Origin: an uncultured Porphyromonadaceae bacterium
GTDB taxonomy: Bacteria > Bacteroidota > Bacteroidia > Bacteroidales > Muribaculaceae
Assembly: GCA_905198125.1 (NCBI GenBank)
Contig: CAJKBH010000008.1
Location: 1 to 64,000 of the forward strand
Length of the DNA: 64,000 bases
Reading direction: 5' to 3'
Both the position numbers and the translations under genes were made by a program. The notes under the pieces were generated by a model. The model made no database searches. It was not told the origin of the DNA and saw nothing but the letters and a program-made list of their open reading frames with translations. How positions within the stretch are numbered: position 1 is the stretch's first letter; every line of letters starts with the position of its first letter. This document shows positions 1-9,827 of the stretch, one piece after another.

Positions 1-110
1 ATTTTTAGTCTCGCTTAAGAGCAACCTGAAATATGATTACTTTTTCAGTGCCCTCCCGAATCGGTCGCTCCTTTTTATTTTCTTTAATTTCAGTCATCGA
101 AAAGCAAAAG

Positions 111-142
111 TTTGCATATTTCAAATTAAATGTGTTAATTTG
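111..142 (+). promoter_or_regulatory. Bacteroidetes-type promoter for the C10 protease gene
   Basis: TTTG at 111-114, a 20 bp spacer, then TTAATTTG at 135-142, one mismatch from TAnnTTTG. It lies about 100 bp upstream of the protease start. The rest of 1-241 is AT-rich and shows no convincing gene. Confidence 0.5.
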
Positions 143-241
143 TAAATTGATTGGAAGAATTAGTGAATCGATGGAGTTGATTCTGCAATTATACATAATT
201 GCAAGGAGACTCAATGTTTGGATAACAAAAACATCAGAAAT

Positions 242-2677
242 ATGAAAAGACTCAACCTGACAGGCGTAGGGCTTCTTGTCTGCGCCGCGATGCAGGCGGC
301 ACCACTGACGCCGCAGCAGGCTATTGACCGGTTGAACGACGGTCGCTTTTCCAAGGCCGGCGTGTCGCGCCTCGAAACGTCGCCGGCATGGACGGCGCGC
401 ACCGCCGACGGCACGGCCACAGCCTATATTTTTAACATGACTGACGGGCAGGGCTTCCGCATTCTGTCGGCCGACGATGCCGCATACGCCGTGCTCGGAT
501 ATTCCGACACCGGCAGCATCGACCCCCGGAACATGTCGCCCGAACTGAAATGGTGGCTCGAGCAGTTGGGCGCACAGATGGAATACTATATCTCCAAAGG
601 CGCGACGGCCGGCGAGGCTACCCCCAACTACACCCCCATGGCTGCGATCGAGCCTTTGGTCAAAAGCAAATGGAATCAGGATGCTCCATACTATAACGAC
701 TGTCCCAAAATCGGATCGAATCAAACATATACCGGATGTGTGGCCACGTCAATGGCACAGGTGATGTACTATCACAAATATCCTGATGTCGGCACCGGCT
801 CAAATGCATACCAATGGAGCAACGGATACCAGACATTGAAAATGGATTTTTCTGACAAGCCGTTCGACTGGGACAATATGCTCAACAGCTACACTTATGG
901 TAATTATAATGCTGATCAGGCCGATGCGGTGGCATTCCTGATGAAAAGCTGTGGATATTCCGTCAATATGAACTACGGCACTGATGCATCCGGCACGCAG
1001 GGCACGCTGATTTCATACGCGTTGAAAAATTTTTTCAAGTATGACGGCAACATCAATGTAAAATACAGCGCAGCCTACAGCACGTCGGAATGGGCGAATA
1101 TGGTGTATGACAACCTGAAAGATTGCGGTCCGGTCATAATCAACGGCCAATCATTAGCAGATGGCGGCCATTCATTCATCTGCGACGGCTACAACGGCCA
1201 GGGATACTTCCATTTCAACTGGGGCTGGGGCGGCATGAGCGACGGCTGGTTCCTGCTTGAGTGCATGAATCCGGAGTCACAGGGCATCGGAGGAGCCTCG
1301 ATGGGATCGGCCTTCAATTTCGGAGTAAACGCCATATTCGGCATTCAGAAACCGACAGGAAAGCCCGTTGAACCTCAGTACGGCAACCTGCTGATGTACG
1401 GTGGGTGTACCGCTAAATTCAACGGAAGCTATATTGAATTCACACGCACCTCGTGGTATCCCGACGGATGGTACTCCGCCACTGACCGGGAAATACAGGT
1501 ACGACCCGGGATTATCATCGAACCGATTGACGGCACTTCCGGCCAAACACAGACTATTGCAGGCTCCCTGTCCGGAATGACCAGACTCTACATTAGCCCC
1601 GGTTACTATCTCCCCACCACAGACGGCCCGAAAGTGCTGTTCCCGACCGACCTCCCGGACGGCCGTTACAAAGTAACCATCGCCATTCGGGATATGGGAA
1701 TCGACGGATCAGTATTTCTTCCCGTACTTTGCCCTTACGGATTGGCCAATTATGTCTACGTCACCATCAAGGACGGCCAGAAAACCATTCAGAACATCGA
1801 GAATCCCATTCTGCAGCCCGAAGACCTGACACTTGAAACAGGACTGTATTACTCGCGCTATGCGCAATATAAGGTAAAGGTAAAGAATTCCTCGGATTTC
1901 GAGCTGACCGGGACATGGTCACCGGCACTATTGTCCGGAGACAAGATTGTGATGGTAGGCAACGTCGCACCCCTGACGTGCGCGCCCAAGACAGAGAGCG
2001 AGATAATATGGGATGCCAAGATGTCGCTTGTCAATGGAGCTTCCCGCCCCACCAATGCTACACAATATACATTGGCCATTGTGGATCCCATCACGAACAA
2101 AGTACTGGGCAAATATGGCGAAGTAACCATGAATCCGGATCCCGGCAGAACAATGCTGCGACTCACATCGCTCTCCATTCAGGATTGTCAGTTGACGGAC
2201 GAACCGGCCGGCAACGAAAAAACGATTCAGGTATACGAAGTGCCTGACCCCAAAAACTTTACTGTGGACATGAGCTATCAGGTATGGTCCGGATATTTCG
2301 ACGGCGTGCTTTCGGGAGCCATCTATATACCTGATCTTGCCAACTCATACAGGGACGAATTGGTAACGGACATATATAACGCCCGCAAGCACTTGGAGGA
2401 AGATGCCACAGAAACACTAAAGATTCCCGTTGATTTCCTGGATGCTAAACCCGGAACATTGTATTCAATAAAATTCGAATACACCAATGGCAGCGGAACA
2501 ACTGCACTCAGATCCATATATTTCCGTACTCAGGGTTCGGGAGTGAACGATGTGATGACTGAAAGCACAGAACCCGTCAGGTATTTCAATCTGCAGGGTA
2601 TGGAGCTCGCATCTCCCGCCAAGGGCCAGATTCTGATAGTGAAGAAAGGCGGCAAGACCTTCAAGGCAAGATTCTAA
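242..2677 (+). CDS. Secreted C10-family (streptopain-like) cysteine protease with C-terminal tail
   Basis: Papain-like secreted endopeptidase. The ATG at 242 is preferred over the in-frame TTG at 218 because it gives a compact signal peptide (MKRLNL... to about residue 20). Residues about 21-105 resemble the Spi/I69 inhibitory propeptide that precedes C10 proteases. Numbered from this ATG, the catalytic Cys166 sits in TGCVATSMAQ and the catalytic His310 in DGGHSFICDG, followed by the family's NWGWGG segment. About 400 residues of beta-rich sequence follow. The last 30 residues carry the YFNLQG..L..P.KGQ tail shared with the next gene. At about 811 residues it is longer than SpeB because of this C-terminal half. 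Family assignment is firm; substrate is unknown. Confidence 0.9.
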   Translation: MKRLNLTGVGLLVCAAMQAAPLTPQQAIDRLNDGRFSKAGVSRLETSPAWTARTADGTATAYIFNMTDGQGFRILSADDAAYAVLGYSDTGSIDPRNMSPELKWWLEQLGAQMEYYISKGATAGEATPNYTPMAAIEPLVKSKWNQDAPYYNDCPKIGSNQTYTGCVATSMAQVMYYHKYPDVGTGSNAYQWSNGYQTLKMDFSDKPFDWDNMLNSYTYGNYNADQADAVAFLMKSCGYSVNMNYGTDASGTQGTLISYALKNFFKYDGNINVKYSAAYSTSEWANMVYDNLKDCGPVIINGQSLADGGHSFICDGYNGQGYFHFNWGWGGMSDGWFLLECMNPESQGIGGASMGSAFNFGVNAIFGIQKPTGKPVEPQYGNLLMYGGCTAKFNGSYIEFTRTSWYPDGWYSATDREIQVRPGIIIEPIDGTSGQTQTIAGSLSGMTRLYISPGYYLPTTDGPKVLFPTDLPDGRYKVTIAIRDMGIDGSVFLPVLCPYGLANYVYVTIKDGQKTIQNIENPILQPEDLTLETGLYYSRYAQYKVKVKNSSDFELTGTWSPALLSGDKIVMVGNVAPLTCAPKTESEIIWDAKMSLVNGASRPTNATQYTLAIVDPITNKVLGKYGEVTMNPDPGRTMLRLTSLSIQDCQLTDEPAGNEKTIQVYEVPDPKNFTVDMSYQVWSGYFDGVLSGAIYIPDLANSYRDELVTDIYNARKHLEEDATETLKIPVDFLDAKPGTLYSIKFEYTNGSGTTALRSIYFRTQGSGVNDVMTESTEPVRYFNLQGMELASPAKGQILIVKKGGKTFKARF

Positions 2678-2686
2678 CGTAACTGG

Positions 2687-2720
2687 GAAGGCGGTGTCCT
2701 CACCGCCTTCTATTCCTTTC
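2687..2720 (+). terminator. Hairpin after the C10 protease gene
   Basis: A perfect 10 bp stem (GAAGGCGGTG / CACCGCCTTC) with a TCCT loop, followed by pyrimidine-rich sequence, starting 9 bp past the stop codon. It is probably the first of two stacked terminators. Confidence 0.55.
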
Positions 2721-2754
2721 CTTTTGTTGGCGACGTAGACGTCGCCTTCCCATA

Positions 2755-2791
2755 AAAAATGCGTGAATTGCAAAACAATTCACGCATTTTT
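2755..2791 (+). terminator. Intrinsic terminator, probably bidirectional
   Basis: An A-run, a perfect 10 bp stem (GCGTGAATTG / CAATTCACGC) with a CAAAA loop, then ATTTTT. This is a classical rho-independent terminator between the C10 protease and the next secreted protein. Confidence 0.8.
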
Positions 2792-2842
2792 CCGTTATTT
2801 TTGTTAAAATGACAGCAATTTTAAGTTTTTTTGATAATTTAG

Positions 2843-2873
2843 TTTGCAAAATCAAAAAATATATATAATTTTG
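2843..2873 (+). promoter_or_regulatory. Consensus Bacteroidetes promoter
   Basis: TTTG at 2843-2846, a 19 bp spacer and TAATTTTG at 2866-2873, an exact match to the phylum consensus. It leaves a 5' leader of about 100 nt before the ATG at 2986. Confidence 0.8.
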
Positions 2874-2985
2874 CGTCAGTAAGCGAATGTGATAAACAAC
2901 GTATGCTTTCCGTATATCCCGCACGTCGGGATATTAATGCGGTAACAAATCAGGTTAATAACAAACAATCAAAATAGAGAGAACT

Positions 2986-4473
2986 ATGAAGAAAGTTTAC
3001 GCAATGCTGGCGTTGGCGCTCAGCTTCGGCATCAGCGCGACAGCCGCTCCGGTATTGAAAGCCAAACAAGCACAGGCCGTCAATACCGAAACGATGGTAT
3101 CGACACCCTTGGTATTCGATGGCTCCTCAGTCAAGCACAAAGTACGTGCCAACGGTCCTGCAAAAGCCGTTACCAGCACTCAGGATCTTGTTGGCTTGAA
3201 GAAGTGGAACGGTACGCTTATGTTTGGCAAAAAAACACACACCAGCGGCACTATCATCAACGGAGAGCAGACAGGGGTTTGCACCATTGAGGATCCCAAG
3301 GCGGATCGAATCACCATAATGGACTTCCCGTCATACAATATGCAGGTTAAGGCTGATGTTGATATGGCCAAGAAGGAAGTCTATATTGATAATGGAGTGT
3401 TCGTCGGCACAGCCCAAACCCAAACTGGTGGAACGGTAGATGTTTACATCTATGTCGAGAAGCACTCCGGCATATCCTACGACGAGGAAACCGGCCTTTG
3501 GGGCTATGATAAAAATCCTGAAGCAGCAGAGCAGGCAGTCGGCAAAATCCTCGATGACGGTTCCATTTCCTTCGATGGCTATACATTGATGGCTTCAAAC
3601 CCCGATATGATGAACGAAGGCTCGGTTTTCCTTATGCTGAATACCGCCAATATAGTGTTCGAAGCCGCTCCTTCCAACACGCCTGTGGAATCTGAGTACA
3701 CATCCAGAGGTTTTGGAGAGTATGTGGATCCATTCTTCATTCCCGCATTCAATGGCTCCCAAAAAGCCCCTGTCAACAAGAAAGCTGAAATCTTCACCAA
3801 GAAGGTAGACGGTGCCATTATGGTGGCTGTGAAGAATCCTTACAAGGATGTTCCCGGAACAGTCGTTGACAAAAACGGCAACAACGTCGAAGTTGATAAT
3901 TTCTGGAAGTCGGTAGGATTCCAGGAGGGCACTGGCGAAGGCTGGCTGGTGTTCCAGGTGTTCCAGGGCGAAAAGTTCAAAGAATATCCTGGTGTAACAG
4001 CTTGTCTGCAAATGGTAGCTTGCGGTGCAGAGAGTGATGACAGCGAGGCTCAGGACGGCTCCGTAATTACCGAATATTATCCTTATAACCTTGAAGGAGC
4101 TATTATGTATGAAAGCGGAGAAAATGATCTTCTTCTTCGACTGCAGTCTTGGGAAGATGCCGGCCTTGCCTATACTTCACTTGAAAACAACGTAATTACC
4201 ATCCGTAATACATGGTTTGGAATCACAGGAGCACCTACAGGTGGCTATTGGTGGCAAAACAGTGCAGGAGAATCGCTGCCGCATCCCGAAGGAACAGTGA
4301 CTCTGCCTGAGGGCTGGAACGACTTCTCCGGTATCGAAAGCGTAGCCGGTGACGACGTGAACGCTCCCGTCAAGTACTACAACCTGCAGGGCATCGAGCT
4401 TGCAGCTCCCGTCAAGGGCCAGCTCGTAATCAAGAAGCAGGGCAACAAGACCGTGAAGTTCATCGCAAAGTAA
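2986..4473 (+). CDS. Secreted protein of unknown function with the YYNLQG-type C-terminal tail
   Basis: 495 residues. A clear signal peptide (MKKVYAMLALALSFGISATA, cleavage near residue 21) is followed by a basic, Ala/Val-rich linker and a beta-rich body of about 400 residues in which I recognise no catalytic motif. The C-terminal 33 residues (YYNLQGIELAAP.KGQ) closely match those of the upstream C10 protease, so both probably share the same cell-surface or secretion route. It has its own promoter and terminator and is therefore probably monocistronic. Function cannot be assigned from sequence alone. Confidence 0.8.
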   Translation: MKKVYAMLALALSFGISATAAPVLKAKQAQAVNTETMVSTPLVFDGSSVKHKVRANGPAKAVTSTQDLVGLKKWNGTLMFGKKTHTSGTIINGEQTGVCTIEDPKADRITIMDFPSYNMQVKADVDMAKKEVYIDNGVFVGTAQTQTGGTVDVYIYVEKHSGISYDEETGLWGYDKNPEAAEQAVGKILDDGSISFDGYTLMASNPDMMNEGSVFLMLNTANIVFEAAPSNTPVESEYTSRGFGEYVDPFFIPAFNGSQKAPVNKKAEIFTKKVDGAIMVAVKNPYKDVPGTVVDKNGNNVEVDNFWKSVGFQEGTGEGWLVFQVFQGEKFKEYPGVTACLQMVACGAESDDSEAQDGSVITEYYPYNLEGAIMYESGENDLLLRLQSWEDAGLAYTSLENNVITIRNTWFGITGAPTGGYWWQNSAGESLPHPEGTVTLPEGWNDFSGIESVAGDDVNAPVKYYNLQGIELAAPVKGQLVIKKQGNKTVKFIAK

Positions 4474-4505
4474 GCGAGACTACCCACATATCAACCCACA
4501 TAAAA

Positions 4506-4536
4506 GGAGGCTGTGCACACCGCACAGCCTCTTTTT
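4506..4536 (+). terminator. Bidirectional intrinsic terminator between convergent genes
   Basis: Stem GAGGCTGTGC / GCACAGCCTC (10 bp, ACACC loop) followed by TTTTT on +. On the minus strand the same stem is followed by CTTTTA, so it can also end the GH43 transcript. Confidence 0.85.
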
Positions 4537-4546
4537 GTTACTGGAG

Positions 4547-4566
4547 GGGCGGCGGGGACGCCGCCC
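4547..4566 (-). terminator. GC-rich hairpin after the GH43 gene
   Basis: GGGCGGCG / CGCCGCCC (8 bp, 4-nt loop) lies just past the frame-corrected stop at 4572. There is no U-tract of its own. It probably acts together with the hairpin at 4506-4536. Confidence 0.4.
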
Positions 4567-4571
4567 ACAGA

Positions 4572-7500
4572 TTACTTAATCAGCTTGCTGCCTTGGCGGC
4601 GGCCGTTGGCGTCGCTGTCGAGGCGTACGTAAACGCCGGAGGCCGTGGGTTCTCCGGAAAGCCTGAGGCCGTTAAGGTGTAGAAACTGGTGCTGACGGGA
4701 CCCTCAGAGGCTCCGTCAGTCATTACAGTGTCTATTCCCCCGGTTCCGAACAAATCTACCGGCGAGATGCCGCGATGCGTGGGCACGACGCGCTTGATGG
4801 TGCCGTCGGGATTGAACTCCAGACGGTCGATGCAAACCTCGCGGTGAGTGCCGGGGTCCTTGTTCACGAACTTCTTGTTGATGCGGTGGTACACAATATA
4901 CCATTCGTCGCGTCCCGGAATCTGTATCACCGAGTTGTGGCCCGTGCCGTATATCTCGCTGCTTCCGTCCTGAATCAGCACGATCGGATCTTCGGCCACC
5001 TTGATGGGACCCATCGGCGAATCGGACGTGCCGTAGGCCACATGGTAGTAGCGGGCGCCCGTGTCGTCGACCGACCAGAGGAAATAATACTTGCCGTCGC
5101 GATAGAACACATACACTCCCTCGCGAAACGCATACGTGGCGAGGCTACCTCCCTGCGGAGTGATTACGGTGGCATCCTTTATGGTCTTCATGTCGGGATC
5201 GAGACGCGAGGCCACCAGCTGGCCGTTGCCCCAGTAATAGAATGTGTCGCGGGACACGGGATCGGTGAAGACGTCGCTGTCTATCAGCTGGCCGGAGGTT
5301 ACGTTTGTATCGATCAGGGGATAGCCGAGATCGTGGAAAGGTCCCGTGGGCGAATCGCTGACAGCCATACCGAGCGTCTTGCGGTTCAAGGCTGGGTTGT
5401 TGCCGCTGAAGTAGAAATAATAGCGGTACTTGCCGTCTTCCACCTTCTCCTCGATGCAAGGCGCCCAGCCGTTGCCGTCGCTCCACACCACGTCGTCGCT
5501 CTTAAGGTCGAGGATGCAGGTCTCCTTCTGCCAGTTCACCAGGTCGGCCGACGAATAGACGTTGAACTTATATCCGCCCCACCCCGGGAAACCGTCGGTG
5601 GTGGGATAGATGTAGAAGCGTCCTTTCTTGTTGCTGTACATCACTTCGGGGTCGGCCGTAAAGCCGGGGAGCACGGGATTAGCCTCGATAGCCACCTCTA
5701 CCCGGATGTCCTTAGTTGTCTTGCCGTCGGTCAGTGTATATGCGAGGGAACCCTGCGTGAAGTCGCGCGCACCCTCGGGCGAAATCTTCGCGCCGATAGA
5801 GGGCACCAGCTCCGGATCGAACGATTTCAGGTCCACGCCGGGACGGACGGGTACATACACCTTGTCGCCGGTCATCTTGAAATTGTCGGGACGCACGTTG
5901 ATGTTTCCGGCGCTCTCCACTTTCAGCGTGACGTCGGAGGGAGGGAACTTCCGCAGAAGGCGTTCGGTCTCCTCAGGGGTGAGGGGAATCACGGTGCCGT
6001 GGCGGGGCGTGAACGCGCCTGAAGTGGCGGTCTCCGCACGCAGCGTGAAATTGTCCAGGTCCTCGGTCTCGCAGAACTGATAGTGACCGTTCATGTAGCA
6101 GTCGTACATAAGTATCCACTTATCGGAATTGATGAGGGGGAACACGCCCGCACCCTCCACGGCCTCGCCCGTGCACTGCAGCGTGGGCGAGGGTTTGCTC
6201 CACTGGCTTCCGTCGGGCTGACCCGGCTCGGGCAGCAGACTCTTGGCCGTGACCTTGCAGATACCGCCGCTACCCTCGTTCTTGAAGAACATGTGGAACA
6301 GCTGCGTGGTCTCGTCCCGGACTATGTCGCAGTCGATGGTGGCCGAGCCTCGGTCGTAGAAATAGACGGGGTCGGTCAGCAGACCGGTGAAGTCGTCGTT
6401 GGCATAGCTGTAGTACACCTTGTCGTATGTGCACTTGCCGTCACTGGTAAGTAGTGAGTAATATATCAGATAGCGTCCCTTGGAGCCGTCGGCGTTGGCG
6501 TAATCGGGATCCCATATTACCTCGGGGGCCCATACGCGGGTCACGTTCTTCCATTCGGGGAACCTGTCGGGGAAATGCACCGTGGAGTGCGTCCAGTTCA
6601 CCAGGTCGGTGCTCTTGTACATCACGATGCCACGGTTGGACGCCCATCCCTCGGCCGACTTCATGTCCGTGGCCACCATATAGAATGTCTTGCCGTCGGC
6701 GCCACGGAGTATATGCGGGTCGCGAATGCCTTTCTTGATGGCTACTGTGTCGGAAGACATCACGCACTTCCCGCCGTTCAGCGGAGTGTAATTGAAACCG
6801 TCGCGGCTGATGGCGTAATACAGATTCTCGTCCTCGTTCGATGGGAAATATGTGAACAGGTAGGAGTCATAATTCTCGCGCGGAGCCACCACAACCTCGA
6901 ACTCGCGGCTCAATGTCCTGCCGTTGCGCGTGGCGATGGCCGTAAGCGTTACGGGAACGCCCTCCTCCCCTTCCGCCAGCTTCAGCAGCTTGCCGGCGTC
7001 GGTTATGTAGTCCTTGTTGGCCGACTTCCATGTGATGACGGAGCCTTCCACCGAAGCGACGGGCAGCTTCACGTCCGAGCGGATGCCCGATCTGCGGGTA
7101 CGCAGCACGATATTGTCCAGGTCATACTCCATGGCATCGGTATCGTTGAGTTGCGCCGGCACATGTGCCGGATACTTCACTGACCTGGAGGCGGTGCCCT
7201 TGCTGAGCGTCAGTGTCAGCTCCAGGTCTGCGTCGGGCTTGCCGACATCAGGACGTGTCACATCGCCCTGAGGCGTGATCACCTTGTCATTGCTCGACTG
7301 CCAGCTGCCCGTTATGCCGTTGCCGAACTGCACTGGCAGATTGAGGTCCGAACGCACCTGACTGAAATCGAACGTGCGCGCCTTCAGCAGGTCGTCGATG
7401 GCCTGCGCATACACATCCTTGTTAAGCTCGGCCAATACGGGGTCGGCGGCCAGTTCTGCAATCTCCGCGTCGTTCAGCGCCGTGTCGTAAATCCTGAAGT

Positions 7501-8128
7501 CGGCATATTTGGCGTCGTTCAGCATCACGTCGCCGTTGTAGGGGGAACGTCCCAGCCAGTTCTGCACGGTGGCTCCGAGGTCGGAGGGGTGCAGCGCGAT
7601 GTCGGCCTGGGCCTTCTGCACGCCGTTGATCCATACGTAAGCCTTACCACCTTTCTGCACCACGGCCACGTTGACCCACTCTCCCTGCGGAAACCGCATG
7701 TCGGGACTGACGGTCTGCTCGCCGCTCCAATTGGTCTTACTGATGGAATAGCGGCTCTGGTTGGCGCCTAAGAAAGCATAACCGGCGGAACTGGACTGTC
7801 CGAAATTGAAGATAAAGTTACCGTTGGCGCCAAGCGATGTGGTGGAAGGTATCATCAGGTTGGCCACGATGGCATAGTCGCCTTTCAAGTTCTTGATGAC
7901 GTTGCCGAGCGATGTTCCGAAGTCGAACCATCCCCCTGCGGTACCGAGGTCAACGATCCCTTCGTTGCCTATTTTGGTCAGCACGGCGCCCGACATGGTC
8001 TGTCCGGCGTACCGGCCGGAATCATCCTTGGCCGAATCGAACCGGTGACGGAACACCGGTGTGGCGGCATACACGCCGAAAGCCAGCGACGCGACCGCCG
8101 CTGTACATAACACACGTTTACAATTCAT
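4572..8128 (-). CDS. Secreted tandem GH43 arabinanase/arabinofuranosidase with LamG and Ig-like domains, C-terminus frameshifted
   Basis: A multidomain enzyme of about 1182 residues predicted to cut alpha-L-arabinan. The start at 8128 (MNCKRVLCTAAVASL) gives a signal peptide; the in-frame upstream start at 8197 does not. Order: signal peptide; LamG/concanavalin-like domain (about 25-230); Ig-like repeats (about 240-430); first GH43 propeller (about 435-745, GIRDPHI with Asp470); another spacer; second GH43 (about 850-1140, starting near FTADPEVMYS). The continuous reading frame stops at 4580 in an odd Ala/Thr/Pro-rich end. Adding one base near 4671-4674 restores a tail with FYTLNGLRLSG and GVYVRLDSDANG and a stop at 4572-4574. 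Either a real frameshift or a sequence error is possible. Preceded on its strand by a lipoprotein gene. Confidence 0.85.
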
Positions 8129-8187
8129 GAAGTCAGGTATTAGAATAGTTGAAAAGTCAAATAAAAAATCAAGAGTCCGCCGGATAC

Positions 8188-8229
8188 CTCTGATCACTCA
8201 GATACCTCCGGCAGCTCTGATCACTCAGA
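8188..8229. repeat. Short direct repeat CTCTGATCACTCAGA
   Basis: Two exact 15 bp copies at 8188-8202 and 8215-8229, 27 bp apart, each with a central TGATCA palindrome. The second overlaps the stop codon of the small lipoprotein gene. Role unknown; it may be an operator or chance duplication. Confidence 0.4.
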
Positions 8230-8710
8230 GGTTTGCCTTGATCTTGTCCAGGTTCCGCATGGCCTCGGTCACGGGCACTGCGGTGCGCTCCATGGCGGTG
8301 ACCACGGCGCCGGGAATTATGTGCGCCTTAATCTCGGATGGCGACGGCGTAGCGGGCAGCGCCGCATAATCGGTGAAGGTCCAGTCGGTGAAAACCGAGT
8401 TGGCCGACAGTCCCTGGCAGTTGAGCCACCAGCCGTCCTTGAGATAAACGGGCATCGACGATTTCGTGATGTCGCCCGGCGCAGGATAGTATGTCAGATT
8501 GCCCTGTGCGTCGAGCGTTACGGCCACCTTGTCGGCATACGGGCCACTCATCTTGAACACCGTGGCGCGGGGTATATAACCGGTCGTCGGGCCAGCAACC
8601 GCAACCAGTCCGGGCTTAGGTTTCTCAGCCTGCTCCGTGGCCTTATGAGAACACGCAGCCGTGACGCCCAGCAGCGCCACGGCTCCTACTATAAGTTTTC
8701 CTTTATTCAT
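8225..8710 (-). CDS. Small lipoprotein of unknown function
   Basis: 161 residues. The N-terminus MNKGKLIVGAVALLGVTAAC gives a signal peptide with a lipobox ending in Cys20, so the mature protein should be lipid-anchored. The body has a beta-type pattern (VTLDAQGNLTYYPAPGDI) and a WWLNCQG segment. No catalytic motif was recognised. It lies between a Ntn-hydrolase upstream and the GH43 enzyme downstream on the same strand, with gaps of 56 and 96 bp. Co-transcription is possible but not shown. Confidence 0.75.
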   Translation of the reverse strand: MNKGKLIVGAVALLGVTAACSHKATEQAEKPKPGLVAVAGPTTGYIPRATVFKMSGPYADKVAVTLDAQGNLTYYPAPGDITKSSMPVYLKDGWWLNCQGLSANSVFTDWTFTDYAALPATPSPSEIKAHIIPGAVVTAMERTAVPVTEAMRNLDKIKANL

Positions 8711-8766
8711 AACGCTAATTTTTCGCTAAATTAGCACTTATTTGCTATATACACAAATTTTTAGGG

Positions 8767-9819
8767 TCAATACATCGGCGTGAATCCCTTATGACGCTCC
8801 AGGTATTTGTTGGCGCAGCCGACTATCTCCGTGTATTTCGAGGTGTCGAGACGGTATATTTCCTTACGGTTAAGGTCAATCTTGTTCAGGTCCACGTAAT
8901 AGTATCCCGGATTGGTCACGATCTCGAAGTAATAGCGCAGGTCGCGGATGTCGGAATAGCTGCGCCACTGGGTCGAGCTGAGGTTAGGCTCCCCTTCGAC
9001 CAGATAAGTATAAGGCACACAGGAATTCACTAATACACTGCGGGCTATGGAGACGCCTAAGTCGGTCTCGTTGACGGGCTGGACATGATGGGCGAAATAG
9101 TTGGCGCGCACGCACCGATCGGGACTGGTCACGGTGCCCGGCATCATGTTCTTGCCCCCGATCTTTTCCCAATAGTTCACTATCGCCCTCATGTCGGGCC
9201 ATTCGGGATCGTTGGTCATGGCGCGGTAGTCCTCCATGTCATAGCATTTCAGATCGCCGCCGGTAAACTCGAAAATCATGCTCTGCCCCGTGGCGTCGGT
9301 CACGCCCCAGTGCAGGGTCGATACTGTTCCGCCGTCGAAAGTGGCGCCCTGGATGCGGAAGTCCCGCTTCTCCAGCTGTGCGCGCACCTCGGGCACCGTG
9401 GCGTTGTTGTCCAGCAGCCACGCCACGAACACGGCCAGCGACATATAGGGCTTGTCGCTGTCGGCCGTCATCTTTTCGTAAACGGCAGTCTTACAGAACA
9501 GGCCGTTGATCACCAGCCCCTTCTCGTTCATTCCTTCCGTGATGCCTCCGTCGTAGCCCACGGCATAGACGGCACCGTATTTCGATTTCCAGCGGATGGC
9601 ATCGGGCAGATTGGACGACTGTTTCTCGATGCCGCGCGGATATACATAGATATTGGTGGGAATCGGAGTCTTCCAGTCGAGCGAGCGCGCCACCACAAAG
9701 AGGGAATCCAGCCCCTTGTACACCACGCGCGTACACGCATCGGCCGGCATCCAGTTGCCCGCAATGGCCAGCACCGCCAGCGCCGGCGCCACTTTCTTCA
9801 TAACCTTGTTCATATTCAA
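8767..9819 (-). CDS. Exported choloylglycine-hydrolase-family amidase (bile salt hydrolase / penicillin V acylase-like)
   Basis: 350 residues, N-terminal nucleophile hydrolase of the linear-amide C-N hydrolase family (Ntn_CGH). A signal peptide ends at ADA, and cleavage would expose Cys29 (ADA|CTRVVY) as the N-terminal nucleophile. Counting Cys as 1, Arg17 and Asp20 of the family are present in ARSLDW. The Asn in MTNDPEWP and the Arg in SPDRCVRANYF fit the remaining conserved residues. The family hydrolyses amide bonds of conjugated bile salts, penicillin V or N-acyl homoserine lactones; the sequence alone does not say which. In a gut bacterium bile-salt deconjugation is the most attractive hypothesis. 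Confidence 0.85.
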   Translation of the reverse strand: MNMNKVMKKVAPALAVLAIAGNWMPADACTRVVYKGLDSLFVVARSLDWKTPIPTNIYVYPRGIEKQSSNLPDAIRWKSKYGAVYAVGYDGGITEGMNEKGLVINGLFCKTAVYEKMTADSDKPYMSLAVFVAWLLDNNATVPEVRAQLEKRDFRIQGATFDGGTVSTLHWGVTDATGQSMIFEFTGGDLKCYDMEDYRAMTNDPEWPDMRAIVNYWEKIGGKNMMPGTVTSPDRCVRANYFAHHVQPVNETDLGVSIARSVLVNSCVPYTYLVEGEPNLSSTQWRSYSDIRDLRYYFEIVTNPGYYYVDLNKIDLNRKEIYRLDTSKYTEIVGCANKYLERHKGFTPMY

Positions 9820-9827
9820 TCAGTTTA

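Noticed and set aside
4775..6022. Long open frames opposite the GH43 gene
   Set aside because: They are antisense shadows of a GC-rich coding gene with no domain pattern; the same holds for those opposite rny, argS, pnp, GH51 and the helicase-nuclease gene.
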